Assembly: GCF_004022215.1 (NCBI RefSeq)
Contig: NZ_SAUZ01000023.1
Span: 1 to 64,000, forward strand
DNA: 64,000 nucleotides
From: Paenirhodobacter populi
GTDB taxonomy: Bacteria > Pseudomonadota > Alphaproteobacteria > Rhodobacterales > Rhodobacteraceae
Direction of reading: 5' to 3'
The notes beneath the pieces were generated by a model that saw only the letters and a program-made list of their open reading frames with translations, ran no database searches and was not told the origin of the DNA. A program made the position numbers and the translations under genes. Shown in pieces: positions 55,901-62,310 of the stretch. Every line of letters starts with the position of its first letter. Positions within the stretch are counted from its first letter, which is position 1.

Positions 55901-56962
55901 TCGGGCCGTCATGAAGGTGCGCTGCCCGAGGGCTTCACGCTGCGCGCGGCGGATGCGACGGATGCCGTGGCGATGCAGGCGGTTCTGGACGAAATCGCGG
56001 CGGCGGGCGGCCTTTCGGGCGTCATCCACAGCGCGGCGGTGCTGGACGACGCGCTGTTCGCCACGCTGGATCCCGCGCGCATCGGCCGGGTGGCCGGGGC
56101 CAAGGCCGGGGGGGCCGAACTGCTCGACCGGCTGACGCGCGACCTGCCCTTGCGGCATTTCTGGTGCTTCAGTTCCGTCGCGGCGCGGTTCGGCAACCCC
56201 GGACAGGCGGCCTATGCCGCCGCCAATGCGGAGACCGAGGCGCTGATGCGCCGCCGCCGGGACGCGGGCCTGCCCGGTCTGGCGATCGCCTGGGGGCCGA
56301 TCTCGGATACCGGGATGCTCGCCCGCGACGCGGCGCTGCGCGCGACGCTGACGGCACAGCTTGGCCGGCTGCTCACGGCGGAGGAGGCCTTGCAGGCCCT
56401 TGCCGCATGGCTTGCCGACGCGCCCGCGCAGGCGGCGACCGTCACCATCGCGCCCATTCGCTGGGGCCGTCTGGCGGGCGACCTGCCCGTCCTGTCCTGC
56501 CCCCTCTTTGCCGCCATCGACACGGAAATGGCGCGCGCCGCAGGCAGCGTCGATCTTGCCGCGCTGATAGCTGCCGGCAAGGAAGGCGAGGCGCGGCGCA
56601 TCGCGCTGGAGGCGGTGCTGACCGAGGCGGCGCAGATCATGCGCACCACCCCCGCCGCGATCGACCCGCAGCGCCCGCTGACGGATCTGGGACTCGACAG
56701 CCTGATGGCGATGAACCTTAAACTGGCGATCGAGGAACGCTTCGGCGTGGACATCCCGGCCCGCGCGCTTGCGGGCGAACCCAGCCCCGCGCGGCTGGTC
56801 CAGAGCCTGTTCGACACGATCAGCGGCGGCAGCGCCGGGGCGCAGGGCGCCGTTCTGGTCGAGGCGCATCTGAGCGAAACCATCCTGACCGACGTCGTCA
56901 GGGCGGAAATCATGGAACGCACACGCGCCCCTTCGGCGGGCATGGAGGCACGGCGGAACTGA
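49943..56962 (+). CDS. Monomodular reducing type I polyketide synthase (KS-AT-DH-ER-KR-ACP)
   Basis: A 2339-aa single-module synthase. KS (about 5-425): Cys172 in VDTACSSGLVAFDLA, His307 in EAHGTGTPVGD, His345 in NFGHLEPASG. AT (about 525-830): Ser620 in GHSLGEVAAS. DH (about 888-1165): His920 in WLGDHRVGGRVLLPATG, Asp1082 in FDAALHAV. A central region (about 1180-1600) has no clear catalytic motif. ER (about 1605-1940): ALNFRDVMWGQG and HGAAGGVGIAAIQIAQ. KR (about 1950-2185): LITGGTGGFGYRTALWL and Tyr in GQAAYAAANAE. ACP: Ser2253 in LGLDSLMAMN. All reducing domains look intact, so an iterative synthase making a saturated or mostly reduced chain is expected. There is no thioesterase; the next gene is a candidate release enzyme. 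Confidence 0.95.
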   Translation: MSQTVTVGYAARLPNAGDAGAAWHILRDGQCTVSQIPDDRWSSLKFLDPTGTLAGHSHTRAAGVLDDPWGFDPAAFGISPREAAQMDPQQRLLLELASEAFDHAGINPQRLDRDRTGVFIGASAADHSTIGLQDPTLIESHYMLGNTLSILANRISYQWDLHGPSMTVDTACSSGLVAFDLARKAIEAGEIDTAIVGGVSLLLSPVAFIGFSNAGMLSHRGRCAAFGAGGDGYVRAEGAVVFILSRAETARAAGLRLRSVVAGSGVNTAGYTRGITIPSQSRQADLIREVMASSGIDPDDLAFAEAHGTGTPVGDPREAGALGETYGRLRKTPLPIGSAKSNFGHLEPASGLVGLLKAQLALEHHYMPATLFADTPNPDIDFTALNLEPMTEARPMPPHARPWAVSVNSFGFGGANAHVVIREPDPEDRIAEEDDTTLPPALMMTGQSETALTAVAQDWQWLLSGAEPDDAQLATLIANANHNLARRAHRLCLAAGSREALRDQVDRWIAGDHPDRAGFRTRGDDLPVAFVFSGNGALWDGMARQNYMKDAAFRKSFTEIAALVAQDGGPDLVTLLMTPQDEEAMRPAGIAQPLHFAIQVALVDSLAATGLRPAAVMGHSLGEVAASVIAGRISRKEGVHIILSRSAAFAPLENTGGMAALSGGRQAVADLIAGLGLPIDISAENAPASVTVSGAQADLAALVKAARKARIAGKVLPVAYPYHGRAVAALESRMRADLAGLAPQAGTIPFYSGSLGCRADAVPSDADYWWSNARNAVEFRAAAAAMVADGYRIFLEISPRSVLRGYLGEIIAQSGEPAVVIDGLDRSHPELRLASDIARRVLAVGGAVEEERVLGLRRTMRSTPPRPAFERQPFRLATTHGPDIFGRAPAHPLLGARSEAEGTIWRNDLSLALMPWLGDHRVGGRVLLPATGMAEIFLAAATDLAREGEAAPGPCEIADLDIFHAVVIPEEGAAPIRVIHDTAARRLTLETGGDGQWQAVATARLFSAASAADLIPEVMRNPGANDPAPLPGLYDGLRRAGLEYGPAFARLAGLSQTPNGALADLSPALVPGDFLLDPTAFDAALHAVAALPAFAAMAAGNGPMVPGRMGRLRWFDKAPVTRARLHLRSFGPESACLDLALFGDDGGLVALIEEIRLRRMPMTHGAETLYWDEVLLPLAGERRIALADPLSRFSAGEDAASDADVLRAAIAARLAWDIAGSDDTTIPEARRQLSRAWLNEAGYLSPEGLAGECPWPPVGELVAMLGALPGDVQDDLQASLSLAAGRTPKPDAGTHPTAQLIDMLDSLPEGSAGRVLIAGRADATLIAAAARVGGGYVTLAAADAAGAGALRPLVAEAEAAVAVLRLDEEAQAGQLFDLILGAGVSNGPLAPRQLARFVAPGGSVLFAEETPDLFALLSGRHTDGEAIERLQAAFAATGVSLAARPSHKSEAVTLLQGARTGEAQDLALPEGDLAAVLAAMPDAPLFRLVPDAPAGETASARAIRHAATFRDLPETDGPLWIVALSAEDSAALFALRRVVANESGRDLRVLALTPAAPATTGDLARRIARLTQAPEREIVADDRQGTPAASPRIVAVTPPQPPAAGGEDTLLRLSARRRTPVLDGLYWQRLPRPAPAPGEVEIAVEASALNFRDVMWGQGLIPPEALEGGFAGQGFGMECAGRVLRCGADVPPHLAPGTPVIAFAPHAFASHVTVPAHAVMPRGADMPAEIATAAPVVFLTADYALNELARLTTGETILIHGAAGGVGIAAIQIAQRIGARIIATAGSVEKRLWLGMIGVDTVLDSRAGDFADRVMAETGGHGVDVVLNALAGEGLERGLSCLAPFGRFVELGKRDIYENNLIALRAFRNNISLLAVDADQLLAYRPKVAARIMDRVGRGLAEGTLTPPPVRVMAADEVTDAFRLMQRSGHIGKIVVRAPHPAGRAPARRTDLSGNWLITGGTGGFGYRTALWLKQQGAERIWLTSRSGRHEGALPEGFTLRAADATDAVAMQAVLDEIAAAGGLSGVIHSAAVLDDALFATLDPARIGRVAGAKAGGAELLDRLTRDLPLRHFWCFSSVAARFGNPGQAAYAAANAETEALMRRRRDAGLPGLAIAWGPISDTGMLARDAALRATLTAQLGRLLTAEEALQALAAWLADAPAQAATVTIAPIRWGRLAGDLPVLSCPLFAAIDTEMARAAGSVDLAALIAAGKEGEARRIALEAVLTEAAQIMRTTPAAIDPQRPLTDLGLDSLMAMNLKLAIEERFGVDIPARALAGEPSPARLVQSLFDTISGGSAGAQGAVLVEAHLSETILTDVVRAEIMERTRAPSAGMEARRN

Positions 56963-58321
56963 ATGACCCAGCAGACCAACAGCCAGAAGCTGGACGCCCT
57001 GCGCCGGCTTCACGCCAGCACCCGCCACGCCCGCCCGGCCACGCCGGAACGGGGTGTGGCGAAGCCTGCCTCCTCCCGCACCGATTTCACCACGCTGCCG
57101 GCCTGGAAGGAAATGCAGTTCGGCCTTGCCACGGCGGCGGCGCTTGGCCTCGATCCGCCGTTCTTCCGGCCGGTTTCGGCGGCGCGGGGCACGCAATTGT
57201 GCATCAACGGCCAGTGGGTGGAGAATTTCGCCTCCTACGACTACCTGTCGCTGAACCGCAGCCCGGCGGTGGCGGGCGCGGTGGCGCAGGCGGTGGCCGA
57301 CTGGGGCGTGTCCGCGACCGCCTCGCGGCTGGTCGGCGGCAATCTGGCCTATCACGACGCGCTTGAGGATGAGCTGGCCGATTTCCTTGGCACCGAGGCG
57401 GCGCTGACGATGGTGTCCGGCCACGGCACCAATCAGGCGATCCTGCGCACGCTCTGCGGGCCGGGCGACCTGATCGCGGTCGATCAACTCGCGCATAATT
57501 CGATCTACGAGGGCATCCGGGTTTCCGGTGCCGCGCATGTGACCTTTCCGCATAACAATACCGACTGGCTCGACCGCAAGCTGTCGGAAATCCGCGAGGA
57601 TTACGACCGCGTGCTGGTGGTGACAGAGGGGCTGTTTTCCATGGATGGCGACGTGCCCGATCTGGCGCGGTTCACCGCGATCCGGCGCCGGCACGACACC
57701 TGGCTGATGCTCGACGAGGCGCATTCCATCGGGGTTCTGGGCAAGACCGGCCGTGGCATCCGCGAGGAACAGGGCATCGACCCCGGTGAGGTCGACATCG
57801 TCATGGGCACGCTGTCCAAGACCTTCTGTTCCGCCGGGGGCTTTGTCGCCGGGTCGCGCGCGCTGATCGAGACGATCGGCTTCAAGGCGCCGGGGTTCAT
57901 CTATTCGGTGGGCCTGTCGGCGCCGCATGCGGCGGCCTCGCTCGCCGCGCTGCGGGCGTTGCGCGCGGATCCGGGCCTGACCGAACGGCTGCGCGGGCTC
58001 GGCCGGCATTTCCGTGCGCGGGCGCAGGCGGCCGGGCTCGATTGCGGGCCGAGCGAGGGCTACGCCATCGCCCCGGTCATGCTGGGCGACAGCGTGCGCG
58101 CGACATGGATCTCGAACCAGTTGCTGGCGGCGGGGTTCAACGTGCTGCCGATCATCGCGCCCGCGGTGCAGGAACGTCACGCGCGGCTGCGGTTCTTCCT
58201 CAACGTCGGGCATGACGAAGCGGTGATCGATGCGGTGATCGCCAAGACGGCCGAACTGGTGGCGCTTGCCACGCAGGGCGGGTTCGACATTGCCGCGACG
58301 GCCGCGGCTCAGCGGGGCTGA
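56963..58321 (+). CDS. PLP-dependent alpha-oxoamine synthase (AONS-like), likely chain-release enzyme
   Basis: A 452-aa fold-type I PLP enzyme of the 8-amino-7-oxononanoate synthase / serine palmitoyltransferase / KBL family. PLP Lys286 is in MGTLSKTFCSAGGF, Asp251 in LMLDEAHSIGVLGKTGRG, and the ring-stacking His178 region is VDQLAHNSIYEGI. The roughly 75-residue N-terminal extension is longer than in BioF. The ATG directly follows the synthase stop (TGAATG), so both are coupled. Alpha-oxoamine synthases join an acyl thioester and an amino acid with loss of CO2. Placed after a synthase without thioesterase, it most likely releases the chain as an alpha-amino ketone, as in fumonisin or vitroprocine biosynthesis. 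The amino acid used cannot be read. Confidence 0.93.
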   Translation: MTQQTNSQKLDALRRLHASTRHARPATPERGVAKPASSRTDFTTLPAWKEMQFGLATAAALGLDPPFFRPVSAARGTQLCINGQWVENFASYDYLSLNRSPAVAGAVAQAVADWGVSATASRLVGGNLAYHDALEDELADFLGTEAALTMVSGHGTNQAILRTLCGPGDLIAVDQLAHNSIYEGIRVSGAAHVTFPHNNTDWLDRKLSEIREDYDRVLVVTEGLFSMDGDVPDLARFTAIRRRHDTWLMLDEAHSIGVLGKTGRGIREEQGIDPGEVDIVMGTLSKTFCSAGGFVAGSRALIETIGFKAPGFIYSVGLSAPHAAASLAALRALRADPGLTERLRGLGRHFRARAQAAGLDCGPSEGYAIAPVMLGDSVRATWISNQLLAAGFNVLPIIAPAVQERHARLRFFLNVGHDEAVIDAVIAKTAELVALATQGGFDIAATAAAQRG

Positions 58322-58336
58322 TCCGCGGCCCGGGGG

Positions 58337-59095
58337 CTATTCCGCCGTCCAGCCGCCATCCAGCAGCATCGACGTCCCCGTCATCAGGGCGGAGGCGTCC
58401 GAGGCCAGATACAGCGCCGCCCCGACGATATCGGACACCTGCCCCAGCCGGCCGATCTTGATCATCCGCATGCAATGCGCGTGAAAGGCCGGATCCTCGA
58501 AATAGGGTTTCGTCAGAGGGGTTTCGATGAAGGTCGGGCAGATCGTGTTGACCCGGATCTTCAGCGGCGCCAGTTCGATCGCCGTCGCCTTCGTCAGCCC
58601 CTCGATCCCCCATTTCGTCGCACAATAGAGCGCGCGGTTCTCGGCCCCGATATGGCCCATCTGCGAGGACATGTTGATCACCGAGCCGCCCCGGCCGAGC
58701 GCCTTCATCCGCCGCGTCGCGCTTTGCAGCGCGAAGAAGGCCGCGCGCAGGTTCAGCCCCACGACCAGATCGAAATCCTCCTCGGTCACCTCCATCTGCG
58801 GCCTCGGGCGGTTCGTGCCGGCGTTGTTGACGAAGATGTCCAATCGGTCGAGCCCCTCGGTCACCGCGCGGAAGGCCGCGATATCGGTGACGTCGCAGGG
58901 CACGGCGCGGGCCCGGTAGCCGTTCGACGTCAGGTCCCGGGCAAGCGCGCCGATCTCGTCGGCGGAACGGGCGCACAGGATCACCTCGGCGCCCGCCTGG
59001 GCATAGACCTCGGCGATGGCGCGACCGATGCCCCGCCCCGCCCCCGTCACCAGAGCGGTCCGTCCCCTGAGCGAAAAGTCCGGCATCGGGGTCAT
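58337..59095 (-). CDS. SDR-family dehydrogenase/reductase
   Basis: A 252-aa classical [23 protein letters not shown] is the cofactor loop, [13 protein letters not shown] the NAG motif, and Ser-Tyr-Lys are in [12 protein letters not shown] and [13 protein letters not shown]. The Asp-free loop ([10 protein letters not shown]) hints at NADP preference. The start at 59095 overlaps the stop of the HisD-like gene (ATGA); a longer frame upstream is not used. It is the last gene of the 58-64 kb operon and converges on the oxoamine synthase with 15 bp between stops. A role in polyketide ketone reduction is conceivable, but the operon places it in catabolism. Confidence 0.9.
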   Translation of the reverse strand: MTPMPDFSLRGRTALVTGAGRGIGRAIAEVYAQAGAEVILCARSADEIGALARDLTSNGYRARAVPCDVTDIAAFRAVTEGLDRLDIFVNNAGTNRPRPQMEVTEEDFDLVVGLNLRAAFFALQSATRRMKALGRGGSVINMSSQMGHIGAENRALYCATKWGIEGLTKATAIELAPLKIRVNTICPTFIETPLTKPYFEDPAFHAHCMRMIKIGRLGQVSDIVGAALYLASDASALMTGTSMLLDGGWTAE

Positions 59096-60402
59096 TGCGC
59101 GGCCTCCCCATAGGCGACGTTGTCGCCGCCATAACGGCGGACACGGATATTGGCTTGTTCGGCATGGCCGACAAAGCCCTCGAGCAGGCACAGACGTGAA
59201 CAATAGCGCCCGACATGCGCGGCGGCCTCGTCCGTGGTGACCCGCTGATAGGTGTGGGTCTTGAGGAATTTCCCGACCCACAGACCCCCGGTATAGCGCC
59301 CGGCGCGGCGGGTGGGCAGCGTGTGGTTCGTACCGATGACCTTGTCGCCATTCGCCACATGCGTGCGCGGGCCAAGGAACAGCGCCCCATAGGCCCGCAT
59401 GTTTTCCAGATACCAGTCGTCGCGGTCGGTCATGACCTGCACATGTTCCGAGGCGATTTCATTGGCGACATCCAGCATCTCCTCATGCGTGTCGCACAGG
59501 ATGACCTCGCCGTAATCCGCCCAAGATCTGCCGGCGGTCGCGGCGGTGGGCAGGATTTGCAGCAGCCGCTCGATTTCCGCCATCGTGCCCTCGGCCAGCG
59601 CGCGCGAATTGGTCAGCAGGACGGCGGGCGAGTTGTAGCCATGCTCGGCCTGTCCCAGAAGGTCGGTGGCGCAAAGCTCGGCGTCGACCGTATCGTCGGC
59701 GATCACCATCGTCTCGGTCGGCCCGGCGAAGAGGTCGATGCCGACGCGGCCGAACAGCTGCCGCTTCGCCTCGGCGACGAAGGCGTTGCCGGGGCCGACC
59801 AGCATGTCGACCGGCGCGATCGTTTCGGTGCCGATCGCCATCGCCCCGATCGCCTGGATGCCTCCGAGAACGTAGATTTCATGCGCGCCGGCGAAATGCA
59901 TCGCGGCGATGACGGCGGCGTTCGGCTTGCCCTGAAACGGCGGCGTCGCGGCGATGATCCGCGGCACCCCCGCCACCGCCGCCGTCAGCACCGACATATG
60001 CGCCGAGGCGACCATCGGGAACTTCCCCCCCGGCACGTAGCAGCCGACCGCCTGCACCGGGATGTGCTTGTGGCCGAGGATCACGCCGGGAAGGGTTTCC
60101 ACCTCGACATCGCGCATGGATTCCCGCTGGATCCGCGCGAAGTTCCGCACCTGATCCTGGGCAAAGCGGATATCGGCGATCTCGCTATCGCTCAGCGTGG
60201 CGATCAGCGCGTCGATCTGGTCCGGCGACAGGCGGAAGCTGTCGGGCGTGTAGCCGTCGAATTTGGCGGCCATCTCGCGGACCGCCACGTCGCCGCGCGC
60301 CGCGATATCGGCAAGCGCCGCCTCCACGGCCTCGCGCGTCTGGCGGTCATCCTCGGCGCGGGCGGTGTCGCTGCGGCCGCGTTTCAGGTAAGTGATGGTC
60401 AT
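59092..60402 (-). CDS. Histidinol-dehydrogenase-like zinc alcohol dehydrogenase
   Basis: A 436-aa HisD-family protein. It keeps the NAD region ([20 protein letters not shown]), [13 protein letters not shown], the zinc ligands Gln and His in [17 protein letters not shown] and the conserved late [15 protein letters not shown]. The gene is outside any his operon and among catabolic genes. Like sulfopropanediol 3-dehydrogenase HpsN, such paralogues oxidise a primary alcohol to a carboxylate in two NAD steps. Its YLKRG start resembles that group. AGGAGGATGCA precedes ATG 60402. Substrate not known. Confidence 0.88.
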   Translation of the reverse strand: MTITYLKRGRSDTARAEDDRQTREAVEAALADIAARGDVAVREMAAKFDGYTPDSFRLSPDQIDALIATLSDSEIADIRFAQDQVRNFARIQRESMRDVEVETLPGVILGHKHIPVQAVGCYVPGGKFPMVASAHMSVLTAAVAGVPRIIAATPPFQGKPNAAVIAAMHFAGAHEIYVLGGIQAIGAMAIGTETIAPVDMLVGPGNAFVAEAKRQLFGRVGIDLFAGPTETMVIADDTVDAELCATDLLGQAEHGYNSPAVLLTNSRALAEGTMAEIERLLQILPTAATAGRSWADYGEVILCDTHEEMLDVANEIASEHVQVMTDRDDWYLENMRAYGALFLGPRTHVANGDKVIGTNHTLPTRRAGRYTGGLWVGKFLKTHTYQRVTTDEAAAHVGRYCSRLCLLEGFVGHAEQANIRVRRYGGDNVAYGEAAQ

Positions 60403-60412
60403 TGCATCCTCC

Positions 60413-61345
60413 TCAGAAATCCACCCGGTCGCCGCCCTTGAGCGCCAGCATCTCGCGTGCCTCGTCCGGGGTGGCGACGGTCAGCCCCAGCCCTTCGATG
60501 ATCTGGCGCGCCGCGCGGACCTGTGCGGCGTTGCTTTCCGCCAGACGGCCCTTGCCCGCCCACAGATTGTCCTCCAGCCCGACGCGCACATGCCCGCCCA
60601 TCGCCGCCGACATCGCCGCGATCGGCAACTGGTTTCTTCCCGCGCCCAGAACCGACCAGCGGTAATCGTCGCCGAACAGCCGGTCAGCGGTGCGCTTCAT
60701 GTGCAGGACATCATCGGGATGCGCGCCGATACCGCCCATCAGCCCGAAGACGGTCTGGATGAACAGCGGCCCCCGGACCAGCCCACGATCGAAAAAGTGC
60801 TTCAGGTTGTAGAGATGCGAGATGTCGTAGCATTCGAATTCGAACCGTGTGCCACCGGCGCCAAGGGTGGACATGACATGTTCCACATCGCCGAAGGTGT
60901 TGCGGAAGATGATGTCCTTGTTGCCCAGATAGTCCCGTTCCCATTGATGCCTGAGTTGCGGGGCATAGCGGTCCAGCATCGGGAACAGGCCGAAATTCAT
61001 CGTCCCCATGTTGAGCGAGGCCAGCTCCGGCCGGTAATGCTGCGCGGGGCGGATACGCTCGGCGATCGCCATGGTCGGCGCGCCGCCCGTTGTGATGTTC
61101 AGCACCGCATCCGTCGCCTGCCGGATGACGCCGAGGATCGGGCGGAAGGCCTCGACGCTCTGGTCCGGCGCGCCGTCGCTTTCGTTGCGCGCATGCAGAT
61201 GGACGATGGCGGCGCCCGCCTCGGCCGCGCCGATGGCGGCCTCGGCGATCTCGGCGGCGCTGACCGGCAGGTAGGGCGACATCGAGGGGGTGTGGATCGC
61301 GCCCGTCACGGCGCAGGTGATGATGACTTTTCCTTGCAGGCTCAC
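60413..61345 (-). CDS. BKACE-family (DUF849) beta-keto acid cleavage enzyme
   Basis: A 310-aa TIM-barrel zinc enzyme. The zinc HxH is in [18 protein letters not shown] and the catalytic Glu in [38 protein letters not shown] is the usual opening. BKACE enzymes react a beta-keto acid with acetyl-CoA to give acetoacetate and a new CoA ester. GTG 61345 was chosen with AGGAG about 9 bases upstream; an upstream ATG would overlap the preceding gene deeply. It lies between the hydroxyacyl dehydrogenase and HisD-like genes, which could make its beta-keto acid substrate. Confidence 0.92.
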   Translation of the reverse strand: MSLQGKVIITCAVTGAIHTPSMSPYLPVSAAEIAEAAIGAAEAGAAIVHLHARNESDGAPDQSVEAFRPILGVIRQATDAVLNITTGGAPTMAIAERIRPAQHYRPELASLNMGTMNFGLFPMLDRYAPQLRHQWERDYLGNKDIIFRNTFGDVEHVMSTLGAGGTRFEFECYDISHLYNLKHFFDRGLVRGPLFIQTVFGLMGGIGAHPDDVLHMKRTADRLFGDDYRWSVLGAGRNQLPIAAMSAAMGGHVRVGLEDNLWAGKGRLAESNAAQVRAARQIIEGLGLTVATPDEAREMLALKGGDRVDF

Positions 61346-61349
61346 GGCG

Positions 61350-62300
61350 TTACTCCTGTGCGTGATCATGTTGCGCCCGCGCGGCCAGATGCTGCGCAAG
61401 GGCGGCGAGTTCAGCGTCGCGCCAGTTCTGGCGCGCGCGCACGGTTTCGGGGGCGGAGACATCCGCGAAGGCCGCCCCGACGGTGGCGGCGACCGCGAGG
61501 GTGAAGGCCTCGTCCCGCGCCGCGCCTTGTGCGAGACCCGCCATCATCGCGCCGTAGCGCGTCAGGTAATCCCCCGCCCCGCCCGGGGCATTGAGGTTGA
61601 TCGTCTCCATCGGCCCCATGAAGGCCCATCGGCGGCCAAGCCCGTGCCGGATCGTGTCGTCCAGCCCCCGCACGTCGACATAACCCTGTTCGATCAGCCG
61701 CAGGCTTTCGGCCAGCACCACGGCCTGCAGGCGGTTGAGGATGAAGCCGTCGATCTCGCGTTGCAGCACGACGGGCACCTGCCCCGCGGCGGCGTAGATC
61801 GCCCGGGCGCGGTCCGTCACCGCCGGGTCGGTGAACGGAGCGGGGGCGATTTCCACCACCGGCACCAGATGCGGCGGGTTGACCGGATGCCCGACCAGAC
61901 AACGGGCCCGCCCCGGCAGTCCCCCGGCGAAGCGCGAGGCCATGAGCGCCGAGCTGCTGGAGGCAAGGATCGTCTCCGGCGCGGCGATGGCATCCAGCCG
62001 CGCGAAAAGCGCGCGCTTGGTGTCCAGCACCTCGGGGCCGCTTTCCTGCGCAAGCGCGGCGCCGTCCAGCGCCTCCTCGGGCGTCGTGACGGCGCGGATC
62101 CGCGCCGCCGTCGCCCTCGGATCCGTGCCCGCCTGACCGAAGGGCGCGGTCTGTTCCACCATCCCGGCGATATCGTCGGGCAGGCGGTCCAGCACGGCGG
62201 GCTGCGGGTCCCAGACGCGGACCTCGGTCCCCGCGCGGGCGAAGACGAAGGCCCAGCCCCGTCCGATCAGCCCCGCCCCGATGATGGCGATATGGGTCAT
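61350..62300 (-). CDS. 3-hydroxyacyl-CoA dehydrogenase-like (carnitine dehydrogenase/lambda-crystallin group)
   Basis: A 316-aa NAD-dependent dehydrogenase. The NAD loop is IAIIGAGLIGRGWAFVFARA, the catalytic His-Pro is in CLVGHPVNPPHLVPVVEIAP with Asn close by, and FILNRLQAVVLAESLRLIEQ marks the C-terminal helical domain. The single-domain length fits L-carnitine dehydrogenase and L-gulonate 3-dehydrogenase rather than fused FadB. It oxidises a 3-hydroxy acid to a 3-oxo acid, exactly what the BKACE enzyme encoded next would use. GAGGAGGCAGGC precedes the ATG. Confidence 0.9.
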   Translation of the reverse strand: MTHIAIIGAGLIGRGWAFVFARAGTEVRVWDPQPAVLDRLPDDIAGMVEQTAPFGQAGTDPRATAARIRAVTTPEEALDGAALAQESGPEVLDTKRALFARLDAIAAPETILASSSSALMASRFAGGLPGRARCLVGHPVNPPHLVPVVEIAPAPFTDPAVTDRARAIYAAAGQVPVVLQREIDGFILNRLQAVVLAESLRLIEQGYVDVRGLDDTIRHGLGRRWAFMGPMETINLNAPGGAGDYLTRYGAMMAGLAQGAARDEAFTLAVAATVGAAFADVSAPETVRARQNWRDAELAALAQHLAARAQHDHAQE

Positions 62301-62310
62301 GCCTGCCTCC

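Noticed and set aside
52955-58213. Very long minus-strand open frame (about 1750 codons) opposite the polyketide synthase and oxoamine synthase
   Set aside because: It is antisense to clear domains with intact catalytic residues; its translation is Arg/His/Gly/Gln-rich low-complexity with no family match, as expected from the GC-rich third positions of the real genes.
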